Source: Paracoccaceae bacterium (GTDB lineage: Bacteria > Pseudomonadota > Alphaproteobacteria > Rhodobacterales > Rhodobacteraceae). From it: a DNA stretch of 54,242 nt. The position numbers were made by a program, and so were the translations under genes. Shown piece by piece: positions 1 to 8,987 of this stretch; the stretch's first letter is position 1; each line of letters opens with the position of its first letter. The stretch is taken from NCBI GenBank assembly GCA_002709405.1, contig PAQV01000061.1:1-54242 (forward strand), written 5' to 3'. A model generated the notes under the pieces. The model searched no databases. It was not told the origin of the DNA and saw nothing but the letters and a program-made list of their open reading frames with translations.

Positions 1-857
1 AGGGGCGGCTCCTTGGTGCGGTTATCGGGGTCCATCGACGGCATCGCCGAGAACAGCGAGCGCGTGTAGGGATGCGCCTGCTCGGCCCAGATCGAGGCTA
101 CCGGCGCGACCTCGACCACCTCGCCCAGGTACATCACCAGGATCCGGTCCGAGATATAGCGCACCACGTTCAGGTCGTGGCTGATGAAGATGTAGGTGAG
201 GCCGAATTCCTTGCGCAGGTCGTTGAGCAGGTTCAGCACCTGCGCCTCGACCGACTTGTCGAGCGCGGAAACCGCCTCGTCCAGCACCACCAGTCTTGGC
301 GACATGGCCAGCGCGCGGGCGATGTTCACCCGCTGGCGCTGGCCGCCCGACAGTTCATGCGGATAGCGGTGGGCAAAGCGCGCGGGGTCCAGGCCGACCC
401 GGTCCATCAGCTTGCGCGCCCGGCCCTCGGGGTCGTCCAGCCCCTGCACCTGGGCACCGAAGGCCACGCTGGCCTCGATCGTCATGCGCGGGTTCAGCGT
501 GGCATAGCTGTCCTGGAACACCATCTGCACGCCGCGCCGCAGGTCCTTCAGCGACAGTTTCTCGCCTAGGGCCAGCCCGTCGAAGATGATGTCGCCCTGG
601 TCCTTTTCGGTCAGGCCGATCAGCAGCTTTGCCGTGGTCGACTTGCCGCAGCCGGATTCGCCGACGATGCCCAGGGTCTCGCCCTTGGCCACGTCGAAGG
701 ACACGCCGTCGACCGCCTGCACCTGCGCCTGCACCCGGCCGAAGGGGCCGCCCTTGACGGGGAAGTACTTGCGCAGGTTCGCCACCTTGATCAGGGGCTG
801 CGCCGGGCCTCCGGTATCCGGAACGGGTTCGTAGCCCAGCTCTTCAGTCGCGGACAT
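1..857 (-). CDS. Opp/Dpp ABC transporter ATP-binding protein (OppF-like), partial at left edge
   Basis: ATPase subunit of a peptide-type (family 5) ABC importer, acting at the inner face of the cytoplasmic membrane. Reading on the minus strand from the ATG at 857, I see Walker [10 protein letters not shown] near residues 66-74, a signature LSGGQRQ near residue 170 and Walker B LVVLDEAVSALD near 190, followed by the switch His in the ISHD motif. The C-terminal Opp extension begins (AHPYTRSL) but runs off the window, so the last few dozen residues are missing. The start overlaps the end of the upstream permease by 14 bp, which supports co-translation. The gene is the last visible member of the operon that begins with the binding protein at 4356. 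Family assignment is secure; the transported substrate is unknown. Confidence 0.93.
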   Translation of the reverse strand, partial: MSATEELGYEPVPDTGGPAQPLIKVANLRKYFPVKGGPFGRVQAQVQAVDGVSFDVAKGETLGIVGESGCGKSTTAKLLIGLTEKDQGDIIFDGLALGEKLSLKDLRRGVQMVFQDSYATLNPRMTIEASVAFGAQVQGLDDPEGRARKLMDRVGLDPARFAHRYPHELSGGQRQRVNIARALAMSPRLVVLDEAVSALDKSVEAQVLNLLNDLRKEFGLTYIFISHDLNVVRYISDRILVMYLGEVVEVAPVASIWAEQAHPYTRSLFSAMPSMDPDNRTKEPP

Positions 858-1740
858 TCATTGCACTCCTCAGACCGTCGCTCAGCAGGTTCAGGCACAG
901 CGAGGTGATGAAGATCATCATGCCAGGCAGGGCCGACAGCCACGGGTTGATATAGATGGCCGACCGCAGCGTGTTCAGCATGAGGCCCCATTCGGGTTCC
1001 GGCGGGCGGACGCCGATCCCGAGGAACGACAGGCCGGCGGCCAGGATCATGCAGACGCTGGTCAGCGATGTTGCGTAGACGAAGATCGGCGACAGCACGT
1101 TGCCGATCACATGCATGCGGATGACGGTCCAGTTGCTGGCCCCCGTCGCCCGGGCCGCGTCGATATAGTCAAGCGAGCGCACGCCCGAGGTCACGGCCTC
1201 GGCCACGCGGGTGATCGGCGGGATGAAGACGATGGTCAGCGAGACCAGCGAATTGACGATCCCCGCCCCCAGCGCGCCCGAGATGGCGATCGCCAGCAGC
1301 ACCGAGGGGAAGGCGAAGAACACGTCGATCGTGCGCATGATGATCGTGTTGGTCCGGCCGCCCACGTAGCCCGCCAGGATCCCCAGGAACGAGCCGAAGA
1401 AGAACGCCAGCACCACCGGGACCAGCCCGATGAACAGGGTCAGCCGGCCGCCGTAGATCAGCCGGCTCAGCATGTCGCGGCCCTGCTCGTCGCTGCCCAG
1501 GATATAGCCGGGCGTGCCGATGGGCTTCAGGCGCGCAATCATCGACCCCTTGTAGGGATCGGCCAGCCCCAGCCAGGGGGCAAAGATGGCCGACAGGATC
1601 AGCAGCAGGACCACCGCCATGCAGAACATGGTCAGCTTGTCCTGCAACAGGCGCTCTCCGACGCCCGCCCAGTAGCCCTGGGGTTTTTCCATCGGCGACG
1701 GCTCGGGGCCGTTGGCCATGTCAGGTTCGGCAAGGGCCAT
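844..1740 (-). CDS. Opp/Dpp ABC transporter permease (DppC-like)
   Basis: Inner-membrane permease, 298 aa, normal length for DppC/OppC. The first membrane segment is near residues 32-55, followed by the typical GTDEQGRD-like motif (here GSDEQGRDMLSRLIYG). The binding-protein-dependent transport (EAA) loop DAARATGASN is near residue 195, and the DppC hallmark SFLGIGVRPPEPEWG lies in the C-terminal third. It starts 3 bp after the upstream permease stops and overlaps the ATPase gene downstream, so it is part of one operon. Intact, unlike the DppC copy at 10848-11813, which has a stop codon inside this same hallmark. Confidence 0.94.
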   Translation of the reverse strand: MALAEPDMANGPEPSPMEKPQGYWAGVGERLLQDKLTMFCMAVVLLLILSAIFAPWLGLADPYKGSMIARLKPIGTPGYILGSDEQGRDMLSRLIYGGRLTLFIGLVPVVLAFFFGSFLGILAGYVGGRTNTIIMRTIDVFFAFPSVLLAIAISGALGAGIVNSLVSLTIVFIPPITRVAEAVTSGVRSLDYIDAARATGASNWTVIRMHVIGNVLSPIFVYATSLTSVCMILAAGLSFLGIGVRPPEPEWGLMLNTLRSAIYINPWLSALPGMMIFITSLCLNLLSDGLRSAMNVRD

Positions 1741-1743
1741 GGG

Positions 1744-2697
1744 TCAGGTCCTTTGAATGCGCGGGTCGATCGCGGCCTGGACCACGTCGACGATCAGGTT
1801 CATCGCCACGAACAGCAGCGCCAGCACGAGGATCGTGCCCTGCAAAAGCGGCAGGTCGCGCTGGAAGATGGCGTTCGACAGAAGAAAGCCCGACCCGGGC
1901 CAGTTGAAGACCGTCTCGATCAGGATGGACCCGCCCAGCAGGTAGCCAAGCTGCAGCCCCATCACCGACAGGGCCGTCGCCGCGGCATTGCGCGCCACGT
2001 GGTACAGCACGTCCAGCCGGGTCATCCCCTTGGCATAAAGCGCCTGCACGAAATCCTGGGTCAGGATGTCTCCGGCCAGGGCCCGCACCGTGCGCGCCAC
2101 GATGCCGATCGGCACCACCGACAGGGTCACGGCCGGCAGGACCAGGTGGCGCATGTGCACCCAGTTCCACTTCCAGTCCTGAGACCCGCCCGGCCCCGCC
2201 CCCATGGACGGCAGCCAGCCAAGATTGACGGAAAAGATGATGACCAGGACGATGCCCAGCCAGTAATTCGGCAGCGACACGCCCGTGATCGAGGCGGCCG
2301 TCACCGCCCGGTCGACCCAGGTGTCGCGGAAATAGCCCGCCAGGAAACCCAGGAACACCCCGATCGGAAAGGCGATCACGGCGGCGCTGACGGCCAGCAG
2401 CAGGGAATTCTTGACCGCCCCGAAAACCTCGGCCGCGACGGGCCGGCCGGTGGCGATGGACTTGCCCATGTCGCCCTGGGCCAGGTTGGCGATCCAGATG
2501 CCGTATTGCACGGGCAGCGGCTTGTCCAACCCGTAGGCCGCACGCATGGCGGCCTGTTCCTCGGCGGTGGCATCGACGGGCATGATCGCCGTCAGCGGAT
2601 CGCCCGGAGCGATCTGCACCAGTAGGAAACAGATGATCGACACGCCGAAGGCGACGGGCAGAACCAGGATGATGCGGCGGATGAGATAGCTGAGCAC
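1744..2697 (-). CDS. Opp/Dpp ABC transporter permease (DppB-like)
   Basis: Inner-membrane permease, 317 aa, full length for DppB/OppB. It begins with a GTG codon at 2697 and the usual N-terminal helix (LSYLIRRIILVLPVAFG), then a periplasmic stretch with GDPL, and ends with IDPRIQRT, typical of the family. The EAA loop, with QALYAKGMTRLDVLYHVARN, is near residues 225-245. The gene lies between the binding-protein gene and the DppC gene, the standard order. A strong stem-loop in the upstream gap (2721-2747) probably sets a lower level for the permeases than for the binding protein. Confidence 0.93.
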   Translation of the reverse strand: MLSYLIRRIILVLPVAFGVSIICFLLVQIAPGDPLTAIMPVDATAEEQAAMRAAYGLDKPLPVQYGIWIANLAQGDMGKSIATGRPVAAEVFGAVKNSLLLAVSAAVIAFPIGVFLGFLAGYFRDTWVDRAVTAASITGVSLPNYWLGIVLVIIFSVNLGWLPSMGAGPGGSQDWKWNWVHMRHLVLPAVTLSVVPIGIVARTVRALAGDILTQDFVQALYAKGMTRLDVLYHVARNAAATALSVMGLQLGYLLGGSILIETVFNWPGSGFLLSNAIFQRDLPLLQGTILVLALLFVAMNLIVDVVQAAIDPRIQRT

Positions 2698-2720
2698 GGA
2701 ATGTTTCGCCTTGCTTGAAA

Positions 2721-2747
2721 GGCCCCGCCACGACAGGCGGCGGGGCC
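2721..2747 (-). terminator. Intercistronic stem-loop between binding-protein and permease genes
   Basis: A 9-bp perfect stem (GGCCCCGCC at 2721-2729 pairing with GGCGGGGCC at 2739-2747) with a 9-nt loop. On the minus strand it is followed by TTTC. It lies 8 nt after the stop of the binding-protein gene and before dppB. Such elements often partly terminate transcription or protect the upstream message, giving excess binding protein. The structure is seen; the role is inferred. Confidence 0.6.
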
Positions 2748-2754
2748 GTTTGTC

Positions 2755-4356
2755 TTACTCTTCGATCGTGATGCCCGAGAAGTTCTGGTACCAGTTCTGC
2801 GCCTGGACAAAGCCCTTCACGCTGGGCTTCATCGCCCGCGGAGCCACGTCGTGGGTCACGAACAGGAACAGCGCGTCGTTGACGTACTTCTCGTGGGTCG
2901 CCTGCAGCACCTTGGTCTGTTCTTCGGGATCAAAGGTCGTCTTGATCTTGGCGAACAGCTCCTGCATCTCGTCGTCACAGTAATGGCCCCAGTTGGTGCC
3001 GTTGGGTGCGATCAGGCCGCAGTCCAGGTGACGGATCAGCCCGGTGAACGGATCCTGGATGAAGTAGGTGAAGTTGATCGACTGGGCGCCGTCCACCGCG
3101 GCATCAGCCGCACCGGCCCGCCACAGGTTGATCATCTGGTTCCATTCCACGACCGAGAACTCGACGTCGATCCAGATCTCGGCAAGGCTTTGCTGGATGT
3201 ATTCGTTCATCGGCAGCGGCAGCATCTGGCCCGAGCCCGACGGCGACATCAGCGCCTTGACCGTCAGGCGGTTGTCGGGGCCGAAACCGGCCTCTTCCAT
3301 CAGCGCCTTGGCCGCGTCCAGGTCGTACTTGACCTCGAATTCCGGGTTGCCGAACCAGTTCGACGACGCCGGCAGGAAGCCCTTGGCGGGCACCATCAGG
3401 CCACCCAGCAGCGGCATCATGCCTTCGCGGTCGATGGCCAGGTTGGCGGCCTTGCGGACACGGATGTCGTTCCAGGGCGAGCCTTCCAGGCGCGACAGGT
3501 GCCAGGTCCAGTTGTGCGGATAGGCGTTCGACGAGATGACGAAGCCGTTGCCTTCCATCGCGGGGATGGTGTCCGGCGCCGGCGCCTCGATCCAGTCGAC
3601 CTGGCCCGACAGCAGGGCTGCGGCCCGGGCGTTCGGTTCGGGCAGCGGGATCAGGACCATCTTGTCCAGCTTCGGAATACGGGTCTCATCCCAGTAATCC
3701 GGGTTCGGGACCAGCTCGGCCCGCTCGCGCGGCACGAAGGTTTCCAGCTTCCACGGGCCGGTGCCCGACGGGGTCAGGGCGACCTTTTCCCAGTCCTTGT
3801 CCAGCGCTTCCCAGTTGGCGCGCGAGGACATCAGCACCCAGGTCATCTGGTAGGGCAGCGTGGCGTCGGGTTCCTTGGTGGTGATCTCGACCGTCAGCGG
3901 GTCGATGACCTTGTAGGACGCCACGGCCGGAATCCGCGACTTGCCCTGGGCCGACTGGCGCGGGTCGTATTGCTCGGAACCGTCGTCCAGCAGCTTGTCG
4001 ATGTTCCAGACCACGTCTTCGGCCGTGAACGGTGCGCCGTCGTGGAAGGTCACGCCGTCACGCAGCTTGAACGTCCAGGTCACCTGGTCGTCTGCCACCG
4101 ACCATTCGGTCGCCAGCCCGGGGATCAGGGTCGATGCCTTGTCGGCGCTCGTCAGGTCCCATTCGATCAGCGAGTCATAGACCGTGTAGCCCATGAACCG
4201 CATGCCTTCGCCGCCCTGGTCGGTCTGGCCGGTCGTCAGCGGAATGTCGGCTGCGGTCATCCCCACGCGCAGCGTTCCCTGAGCGGATGCGAGCGTTCCG
4301 CAAGCCAGCACGGCCGCGGTCGCGAGCATCGCGACGCCCTTTCCAAATTTCGACAT
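2755..4356 (-). CDS. Opp/Dpp ABC transporter substrate-binding protein (family 5)
   Basis: Periplasmic binding protein of 533 aa. The start at 4356 is chosen because GGAG lies 6 nt upstream and the product then opens with a good signal peptide (MSKFGKGVAML..., cut after LASAQ near residue 27). An in-frame ATG at 4368 is an alternative with a poorer ribosome site. The family-5 hallmark VTFHDGAPFTAEDVVWN is present, as is a C-terminal Asn/Trp-rich stretch typical of dipeptide-binding folds. It is the first gene of the minus-strand operon running off the left edge. The substrate is not predictable. The adjacent divergent hydratase-like gene at 4875 hints that uptake feeds a catabolic step. Confidence 0.93.
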   Translation of the reverse strand: MSKFGKGVAMLATAAVLACGTLASAQGTLRVGMTAADIPLTTGQTDQGGEGMRFMGYTVYDSLIEWDLTSADKASTLIPGLATEWSVADDQVTWTFKLRDGVTFHDGAPFTAEDVVWNIDKLLDDGSEQYDPRQSAQGKSRIPAVASYKVIDPLTVEITTKEPDATLPYQMTWVLMSSRANWEALDKDWEKVALTPSGTGPWKLETFVPRERAELVPNPDYWDETRIPKLDKMVLIPLPEPNARAAALLSGQVDWIEAPAPDTIPAMEGNGFVISSNAYPHNWTWHLSRLEGSPWNDIRVRKAANLAIDREGMMPLLGGLMVPAKGFLPASSNWFGNPEFEVKYDLDAAKALMEEAGFGPDNRLTVKALMSPSGSGQMLPLPMNEYIQQSLAEIWIDVEFSVVEWNQMINLWRAGAADAAVDGAQSINFTYFIQDPFTGLIRHLDCGLIAPNGTNWGHYCDDEMQELFAKIKTTFDPEEQTKVLQATHEKYVNDALFLFVTHDVAPRAMKPSVKGFVQAQNWYQNFSGITIEE

Positions 4357-4874
4357 CAATGTCTCCATGTTGTCCCGTTTTTCTTTTCGAGCAGCACCAC
4401 GGGCTGAACGCGCCCTTCGGTATCCGAGGACGCAGCGCCGGTGATCCCACCGGGGCCAGACTGGCAATGCCGGAAAATTTCTGACCAGAGCAGATCGGTC
4501 ACAAACCCAAACGCCACCCCGGCCTGCGAAATTGACGCCCATCTATGCGCCGAATTTCAAGGCAAGTGATGCAGAAACGGGCAACATTGACTCGCTCGAC
4601 CTGGCACGCCCCCCTCGAACGCGCCCGACCGACCCCAATCGGGCGCGCAAACGTGCATGGCTCGCCCACCCAGGGCGCGCCTGACCGACAAACGCCAGGA
4701 AATGGCGCGCACGCGATAAAGAAGCGGCATGGCCCCCGCCCCGCGCCAGCCGGGCGCCATGCTGACAGGCCCCGGCCTTGACACCCCGGCCCGCCCACCG
4801 ACCAACTCGGCCCGCGCGCGCGGCCGGGCACACCCGCTTCGGCCAGGTCCGCGCATCGACAGGACCCCAAGACC
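4357..4874. promoter_or_regulatory. Divergent intergenic region of 518 bp
   Basis: The gap separates the Opp-1 operon (minus) from the hydratase-like gene (plus), so it should hold both promoters. I see no convincing gene. The short open frames in it look like GC-rich chance frames. At 4531-4554 it carries ATTGAC followed by TATGCGCCGAA. A near-identical arrangement occurs at 51401-51423 upstream of the LysR gene (see findings). Confidence 0.5.
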
Positions 4875-5594
4875 ATGACGACCACCGACCGCCTTTCCGA
4901 CACCCTGATCCAGGCTCATGACAGCGCCCAACGCGCCGACGCCAGCGCCCTGCCCATCCCCGATTACGCCGAGGTCATGGCCATCCAGTCCCGCGTCCAG
5001 GCCCACCTTGGCCCGGTCGGAGGCTTCAAGGTCGGCCGCCGCCCCGAAGGCCCCCCGGGCCTGGCCCCGATCAGCGCCGCCCGCGTCTTCCCCAGCGGAT
5101 CGGCCATCCCCACCCGCGACACCATGGGCATCGAGCTGGAGGTCGGTTTCGAACTGATCGCCGCCCCCGGCCCCGATCCGATGTCCCACCTGACGCAGGT
5201 CTTCCGCCCCCGCATCGTGCTGGAACTCGTCGACACCCGCCTGACCGGGGCCGACGACGACCCCATGCTGAAACTGGCCGACATGCAGATCAACGACGGC
5301 CTTGTCCTCGGCCCTGCCCTCGACGGCTGGGACGGCACCGATTTCACCACCCTCACCGCCGCCCTGACCTGCGGAGACCGCACGGTCATCGACGGCCCCG
5401 TCCAGATCCCCGGAGGCTCGGCCCTCGCCAACCTCGCCCTGCTCTGCGACCACGTCGGCACCCATTGCGGGGGGCTGCAAAAGGGCCAGGTCATCATCAC
5501 CGGGTCGATCTCGGGGCTGGACTACTTCCCCGCCGGCACCGATGTCGCGGGCCGCATCGACGGCCTGGGCGAGATCTCCTGCCGCCTGACCTGA
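4875..5594 (+). CDS. 2-keto-4-pentenoate hydratase / fumarylacetoacetase-fold family protein
   Basis: A 239-aa cytosolic enzyme of the MhpD/FAH-fold family, whose members hydrate or decarboxylate 2-oxo-alkenoic acids using a divalent metal. I see GFKVG (50-54), the paired metal glutamates in IELEVGFEL (E87, E89), a further acidic residue in VLELVD (E117), NDGLVLG (140-146) and GQVIITGS (204-211), in family order. It is somewhat shorter than typical MhpD (about 260). It starts with ATG after AGGA about 9 nt upstream and is followed by a good terminator, so it appears monocistronic. The exact reaction is not certain: hydratase and oxaloacetate/4-oxalocrotonate decarboxylase members share these motifs. 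Confidence 0.85.
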   Translation: MTTTDRLSDTLIQAHDSAQRADASALPIPDYAEVMAIQSRVQAHLGPVGGFKVGRRPEGPPGLAPISAARVFPSGSAIPTRDTMGIELEVGFELIAAPGPDPMSHLTQVFRPRIVLELVDTRLTGADDDPMLKLADMQINDGLVLGPALDGWDGTDFTTLTAALTCGDRTVIDGPVQIPGGSALANLALLCDHVGTHCGGLQKGQVIITGSISGLDYFPAGTDVAGRIDGLGEISCRLT

Positions 5595-5622
5595 CCCCCA
5601 CCCATCCCCGCACCCGACAAAT

Positions 5623-5652
5623 CCCCCGGCGCCCCTGGCGACCGGGGGTTTT
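5623..5652 (+). terminator. Rho-independent terminator after the hydratase-like gene
   Basis: Stem CCCCCGG (5623-5629) pairs with CCGGGGG (5642-5648) across a 12-nt loop and is followed directly by TTTT. It begins 28 nt after the stop codon at 5594. Good intrinsic terminator geometry. Confidence 0.78.
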
Positions 5653-5682
5653 CCGTTGCGCCGCCCGCTCAACCCAAAGAAT

Positions 5683-5701
5683 TTTTCACCATATAGGAAA
5701 A
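5683..5701. promoter_or_regulatory. TTTTC-N9-GAAAA inverted repeat (candidate IclR-type operator)
   Basis: An AT-rich interrupted palindrome, TTTTC...GAAAA, upstream of the binding-protein gene at 5835. Related elements occur at 5808-5823, 12735-12750 and 12891-12906, always in front of genes of the same locus. IclR-family regulators such as E. coli IclR are known to bind TGGAAAT/ATTTCCA-like palindromes, and an IclR gene lies at 15559. The regulator-site link is inferred. Confidence 0.4.
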
Positions 5702-5807
5702 GTAACAGATTTAGGCACAAAAATCCAAAGCAGCCCCCCAAATTTCCCGGAATTTCTTGACCAAACCCCAAACCCCTCAGCATCATGAAAGAAGAAACGC
5801 AGATAAA

Positions 5808-5823
5808 TTTCATATTATAGAAA
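5808..5823. promoter_or_regulatory. TTTC-N8-GAAA inverted repeat near start of the binding-protein gene
   Basis: TTTCATATTATAGAAA, 11 bp before the ATG at 5835. It lies within a segment (AGATAAATTTCAT at 5801-5813) that recurs exactly, on the opposite strand, upstream of dppB at 12744-12756. It is a plausible operator for the local IclR regulator and overlaps the ribosome-binding region, which would suit repression. Confidence 0.45.
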
Positions 5824-5834
5824 AGGTCCGCCCC

Positions 5835-7376
5835 ATGAAGTCCCTCCTGATGTCATCGGCCATCGCCGCCCTGACTGCCGTGACCGCCCTCACCGCCCTG
5901 CCCGCCCAGGCCGGCAAGGCAGACGACACGCTGGTCTGGGTCACCAACCGCGAAGCCAACGTTCCGCTGGTCTGGTGGGAAAACCTGATCGACGTCGCGG
6001 CCATGCAGCACCACTATTTCGACACCCTCGTCTACCGCGACCCCGACAGCTTTGAATACCTCCCCCTGCTGGCCGAAAGCTGGGACCGCATCGACGACCT
6101 GACCCTGGAATTCAAACTGCGCCCCGGCGTGACCTTCCACGACGGATCGGCCTTCGATGCCGATGACGTGGTGTCCAGCTACACCCACCTGATCGACCCC
6201 GCCACGGCCGTCATGAACGCCGGCCTCGTCAAGTGGATGGCCGGCATCGAAAAGGTCGACGACATGACCGTGCGCATCACCACGGCCAAGCCCTTCCCCG
6301 CCGCCTTCGAATTCCTCGCCTCGACCCGCATGGGCATCATGCCCTCGGAAGTCTGGGACAACCCGCCCCTCACCGCCGCCGGAGAGCCCGACTATGCCGC
6401 CATGCCCGTCATCGGCACCGGCCCCTACAAGATGGTGTCCTTCGAACCGGGCGGAGACATGACCCTGGAACGCAACGACGACTATTTCGACGGCCCCAAG
6501 GGCACGCCCGCCATCAAGACCCTGCACATGAAGACCATCCTCGACCCCGAAACCGCCGTGGCCGAGCTCATGGTCGGATCGGTCGACTGGGTGACCGGCC
6601 TCACCCAGGACACCGTCGACGCCATGCGCGGCATGCCCGGCGTGACCATCCTGGACGGGCCGGACATGCGCGTCAGCTACCTGACCCTGGATGCCACCGG
6701 CCGGTCCGGCGACACCCCCATCGCCGATGTCCGCGTGCGCCAGGCCATCGCCCATGCCATCAACAAGCCCGCCATCGCCGAAAACCTCGTCGGCCCCGCC
6801 GCCAACGTGCTGAACGCGGGCTGCTACCCCACCCAGGTCGGCTGCAGCCAAGAGGTCGAGGGCTATGCCTACGACCCGGAAAAATCCAAAGCCCTGTTGC
6901 AGGAGGCGGGCTATGGTGACGGCATCAAGATCACCATCGACGCCTACCGCGACCGCTACCTGCTGGAAGCCATCATCGGCAACCTGCGCGAGGTCGGCAT
7001 CGACGCCGATATCTCGATGCTGCAATGGGCCGGCCTGCGGTCGAAGATGAACGAGGGCAAGGTTGAAATGGCCCAGACCGGCTGGGCGTCCTCGGGGCTG
7101 AACGACATTTCCGGCATCGCCTCTGTCCTGCTGAAAATGACCCCCGACGACAATTGCCAGAACCAAGAGGTCAAGGACCTGCTGGACAAGGCCGACACCA
7201 CCATCGACCCTGAGTTGCGCGCGGCGACCTACAAGCAGGCGCTGGAAACCGTCGCCGAAGAGGTCTGCTGGATCCCGCTCTACTCGCATTCGAAACCCTA
7301 TGCCTATACCGAGGATCTGGACTTCTTCGCCACGGCCGACGGCTTCCCGCTTTTCTTCCTGTCCTCCCGGAACTGA
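5835..7376 (+). CDS. Family-5 ABC transporter substrate-binding protein
   Basis: Periplasmic solute-binding protein, 513 aa. The start at 5835 is chosen because AAAGG lies about 8 nt upstream and a clear signal peptide follows (MKSLLMSSAIAAL..., cut after LPAQA). The family-5 hallmark VTFHDGSAFDADDVVSSY is present, with IGTGPYKMVSFEPGG and VRQAIAHAINKPAIAENL further on. No permease follows it directly. The permeases and ATPases most likely to partner it are those of the minus-strand dppBCDF block at 9062-12728, which lacks its own binding protein and shares promoter sequence with this gene. It probably co-transcribes with the amidohydrolase downstream. Substrate unknown. Confidence 0.92.
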   Translation: MKSLLMSSAIAALTAVTALTALPAQAGKADDTLVWVTNREANVPLVWWENLIDVAAMQHHYFDTLVYRDPDSFEYLPLLAESWDRIDDLTLEFKLRPGVTFHDGSAFDADDVVSSYTHLIDPATAVMNAGLVKWMAGIEKVDDMTVRITTAKPFPAAFEFLASTRMGIMPSEVWDNPPLTAAGEPDYAAMPVIGTGPYKMVSFEPGGDMTLERNDDYFDGPKGTPAIKTLHMKTILDPETAVAELMVGSVDWVTGLTQDTVDAMRGMPGVTILDGPDMRVSYLTLDATGRSGDTPIADVRVRQAIAHAINKPAIAENLVGPAANVLNAGCYPTQVGCSQEVEGYAYDPEKSKALLQEAGYGDGIKITIDAYRDRYLLEAIIGNLREVGIDADISMLQWAGLRSKMNEGKVEMAQTGWASSGLNDISGIASVLLKMTPDDNCQNQEVKDLLDKADTTIDPELRAATYKQALETVAEEVCWIPLYSHSKPYAYTEDLDFFATADGFPLFFLSSRN

Positions 7377-7397
7377 GCGCACGCATCCCCAACGGAC

Positions 7398-7431
7398 GGG
7401 CGCCCCATTCCGGGCGCCCGGACGCATTTTT
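7398..7431 (+). terminator. Stem-loop with T run between binding protein and amidohydrolase
   Basis: GGGCGCCC at 7398-7405 pairs with GGGCGCCC at 7412-7419 (the arm is itself self-complementary) across a CATTCC loop. TTTTT follows at 7427-7431, 7 nt past the stem. It lies between the stop at 7376 and the ATG at 7465. The gap before the T run makes it a weak or partial terminator, and it could make the binding protein more abundant than the enzyme. Confidence 0.5.
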
Positions 7432-7464
7432 GGCAGACGCATTTCGACAAAGGACCCCCAGACC

Positions 7465-8853
7465 ATGACAAGAACCCTGATCAAGGGCGGCCAGATCCTG
7501 TCGATGGATGACACCATCGGCCGGCTGACCGGCGACGTGCTGATCGAAGACGACCGCATCGTGCAGGTCGCCCCCGCCATCGACGCCCCCGCGGCCCACG
7601 TGATCGACGCCACCGGCGCCGTCGTCATGCCCGGCTTCGTCAACGCCCACATGCACACCTGGCAGGGCGCGATCCGGGCCATCGCGGCCGACTGGCCCTC
7701 GGGCGGGTATTTCCGCCAGGTCCATGCCGGGATCTCTCCGCATTACACGCCCGACGACACCCGCATCGGCACGCTGGTCGGTGCCCTGGCCCAGATCGAG
7801 GCCGGCACCACGACCCTGTTCGACTGGTGCCACAACAACGCCACGCCCGCCCATACCGACGCGGCCATCGACGCGCTGGAGGCCGCCGGGCTGCGTGCGG
7901 TCTTCGGTCACGGCACGGTCAAGCCCAAGCCGAAACCGGGCGAGCCGCACTTTTCGACCATCCCCCACCCGGTTGGCGAAATCGACCGGCTGCGCAAGGG
8001 CCGGCTGTCCCAGGACGACGCCCTGGTGACGCTGGCCGCCTGCATCCTGGGCCCGGATTATTCGGGGATCGAGGTCTGCCGCCACGATTTCCAGATGGCC
8101 CGCGACTACGGCCTGCTGTCCAGCGCCCATATCTGGGGGCTGAACCGGCTGGTGCCCGACGGCTACCTGACCATCGCCCGCGAGGGCCTGCTGGGCCCCG
8201 ACCACAACATCGTGCACGCCAATTACATCGACGACGAGGAACTGAAGGTCATCCTCGATTGCGGGGCCACGGTCACCTCGACCCCCCCGGTCGAACTGGG
8301 CCCCCACCCGGTCGAGCCGCTGGTCAGCCGGATCCTGCGCATGGGCGGGCGGCCCTCGATCGGGCCGGATGTCGAGGTCGACGTGACCGGCGGCATGCTC
8401 GACACGATGCGGGCCTCGCTGCTGGGCGCGCGGCTGTACAACACCGCCCATGCCGACAAGCAGCTGGCCGAAGAGGACGTCGCCGCGCGCGAGGTGGCCG
8501 TGCCCACCGCCCGGGTGACAGAGCCGCCGGTGCCCACGATCGAGGCGCTGAAATGGGCGACCATCGACAATGCCCGCGCCCTGCGGCTGGACGACCGGAT
8601 CGGGTCGCTGACGCCGGGCAAGCAGGCCGACCTGATCGTGATCCGGCGGGACTCGCTGGCGATGATGGGCACGGTCGATCCGGCCCAGAGCGTGGTGCAT
8701 TTCGCCCAGAATGCCGACATCGACACGGTGATGATCGCGGGCCAAATCCGCAAGTCGGGCGGCCGCGTTCTGGATGTCGACATGGGCAAGTTGGCCCGCG
8801 AACAGGCGGCTTCCGCCGAGCGTCTATTTGCGGCTTTCCCGATCGAAATCTGA
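7465..8853 (+). CDS. Amidohydrolase, ATZ/TRZ (chlorohydrolase/SsnA-like) family
   Basis: A 462-aa cytosolic metal-dependent hydrolase of the amidohydrolase superfamily, whose ATZ/TRZ members deaminate or hydrolyse N-heterocycles and related C-N bonds. Metal ligands fit: HxH at H62/H64 (NAHMHTW), H222 (SSAHIWG), H251 (VHANYI) and D302. The C-terminal GSLTPGKQADLIVI is the usual family ending. An unusual run, FGHGTVKPKPKPGEPHFS (147-164), is shared exactly with the paralogue at 12918. The ATG at 7465 follows AAAGGA. It lies 88 bp after the binding-protein gene, which suggests that the imported compound is its substrate. The reaction cannot be named. Confidence 0.9.
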   Translation: MTRTLIKGGQILSMDDTIGRLTGDVLIEDDRIVQVAPAIDAPAAHVIDATGAVVMPGFVNAHMHTWQGAIRAIAADWPSGGYFRQVHAGISPHYTPDDTRIGTLVGALAQIEAGTTTLFDWCHNNATPAHTDAAIDALEAAGLRAVFGHGTVKPKPKPGEPHFSTIPHPVGEIDRLRKGRLSQDDALVTLAACILGPDYSGIEVCRHDFQMARDYGLLSSAHIWGLNRLVPDGYLTIAREGLLGPDHNIVHANYIDDEELKVILDCGATVTSTPPVELGPHPVEPLVSRILRMGGRPSIGPDVEVDVTGGMLDTMRASLLGARLYNTAHADKQLAEEDVAAREVAVPTARVTEPPVPTIEALKWATIDNARALRLDDRIGSLTPGKQADLIVIRRDSLAMMGTVDPAQSVVHFAQNADIDTVMIAGQIRKSGGRVLDVDMGKLAREQAASAERLFAAFPIEI

Positions 8854-8859
8854 CGCCCA

Positions 8860-8902
8860 GCGCTGCGCCACCCCGGCGCAGCGCAAGGCCCCCTCGGGGG
8901 CC
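8860..8902 (+). terminator. Tandem hairpins after the first ATZ/TRZ amidohydrolase
   Basis: First hairpin: GCGCTGCGCC (8860-8869) pairs perfectly with GGCGCAGCGC (8875-8884) across ACCCC. Second: GGCCCC/GGGGCC at 8887-8902 with loop CTCG, then GTCTT. They begin 6 nt after the stop codon and sit between convergent genes, so they probably end the plus-strand transcript. Confidence 0.6.
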
Positions 8903-8987
8903 GTCTTGGCCGCAGGATGCAGCGGGCTTTCGTTAAAATTGGGTGAAAACGCCCCTGTAAGCCGTTGATTTTCCGTAAGCCGCCCCA

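Noticed and set aside
1111-2625. A 504-codon open frame antisense to the Opp-1 permeases
   Set aside because: Low-complexity Arg/His/Gln/Asp composition and full overlap with two conserved permease genes.
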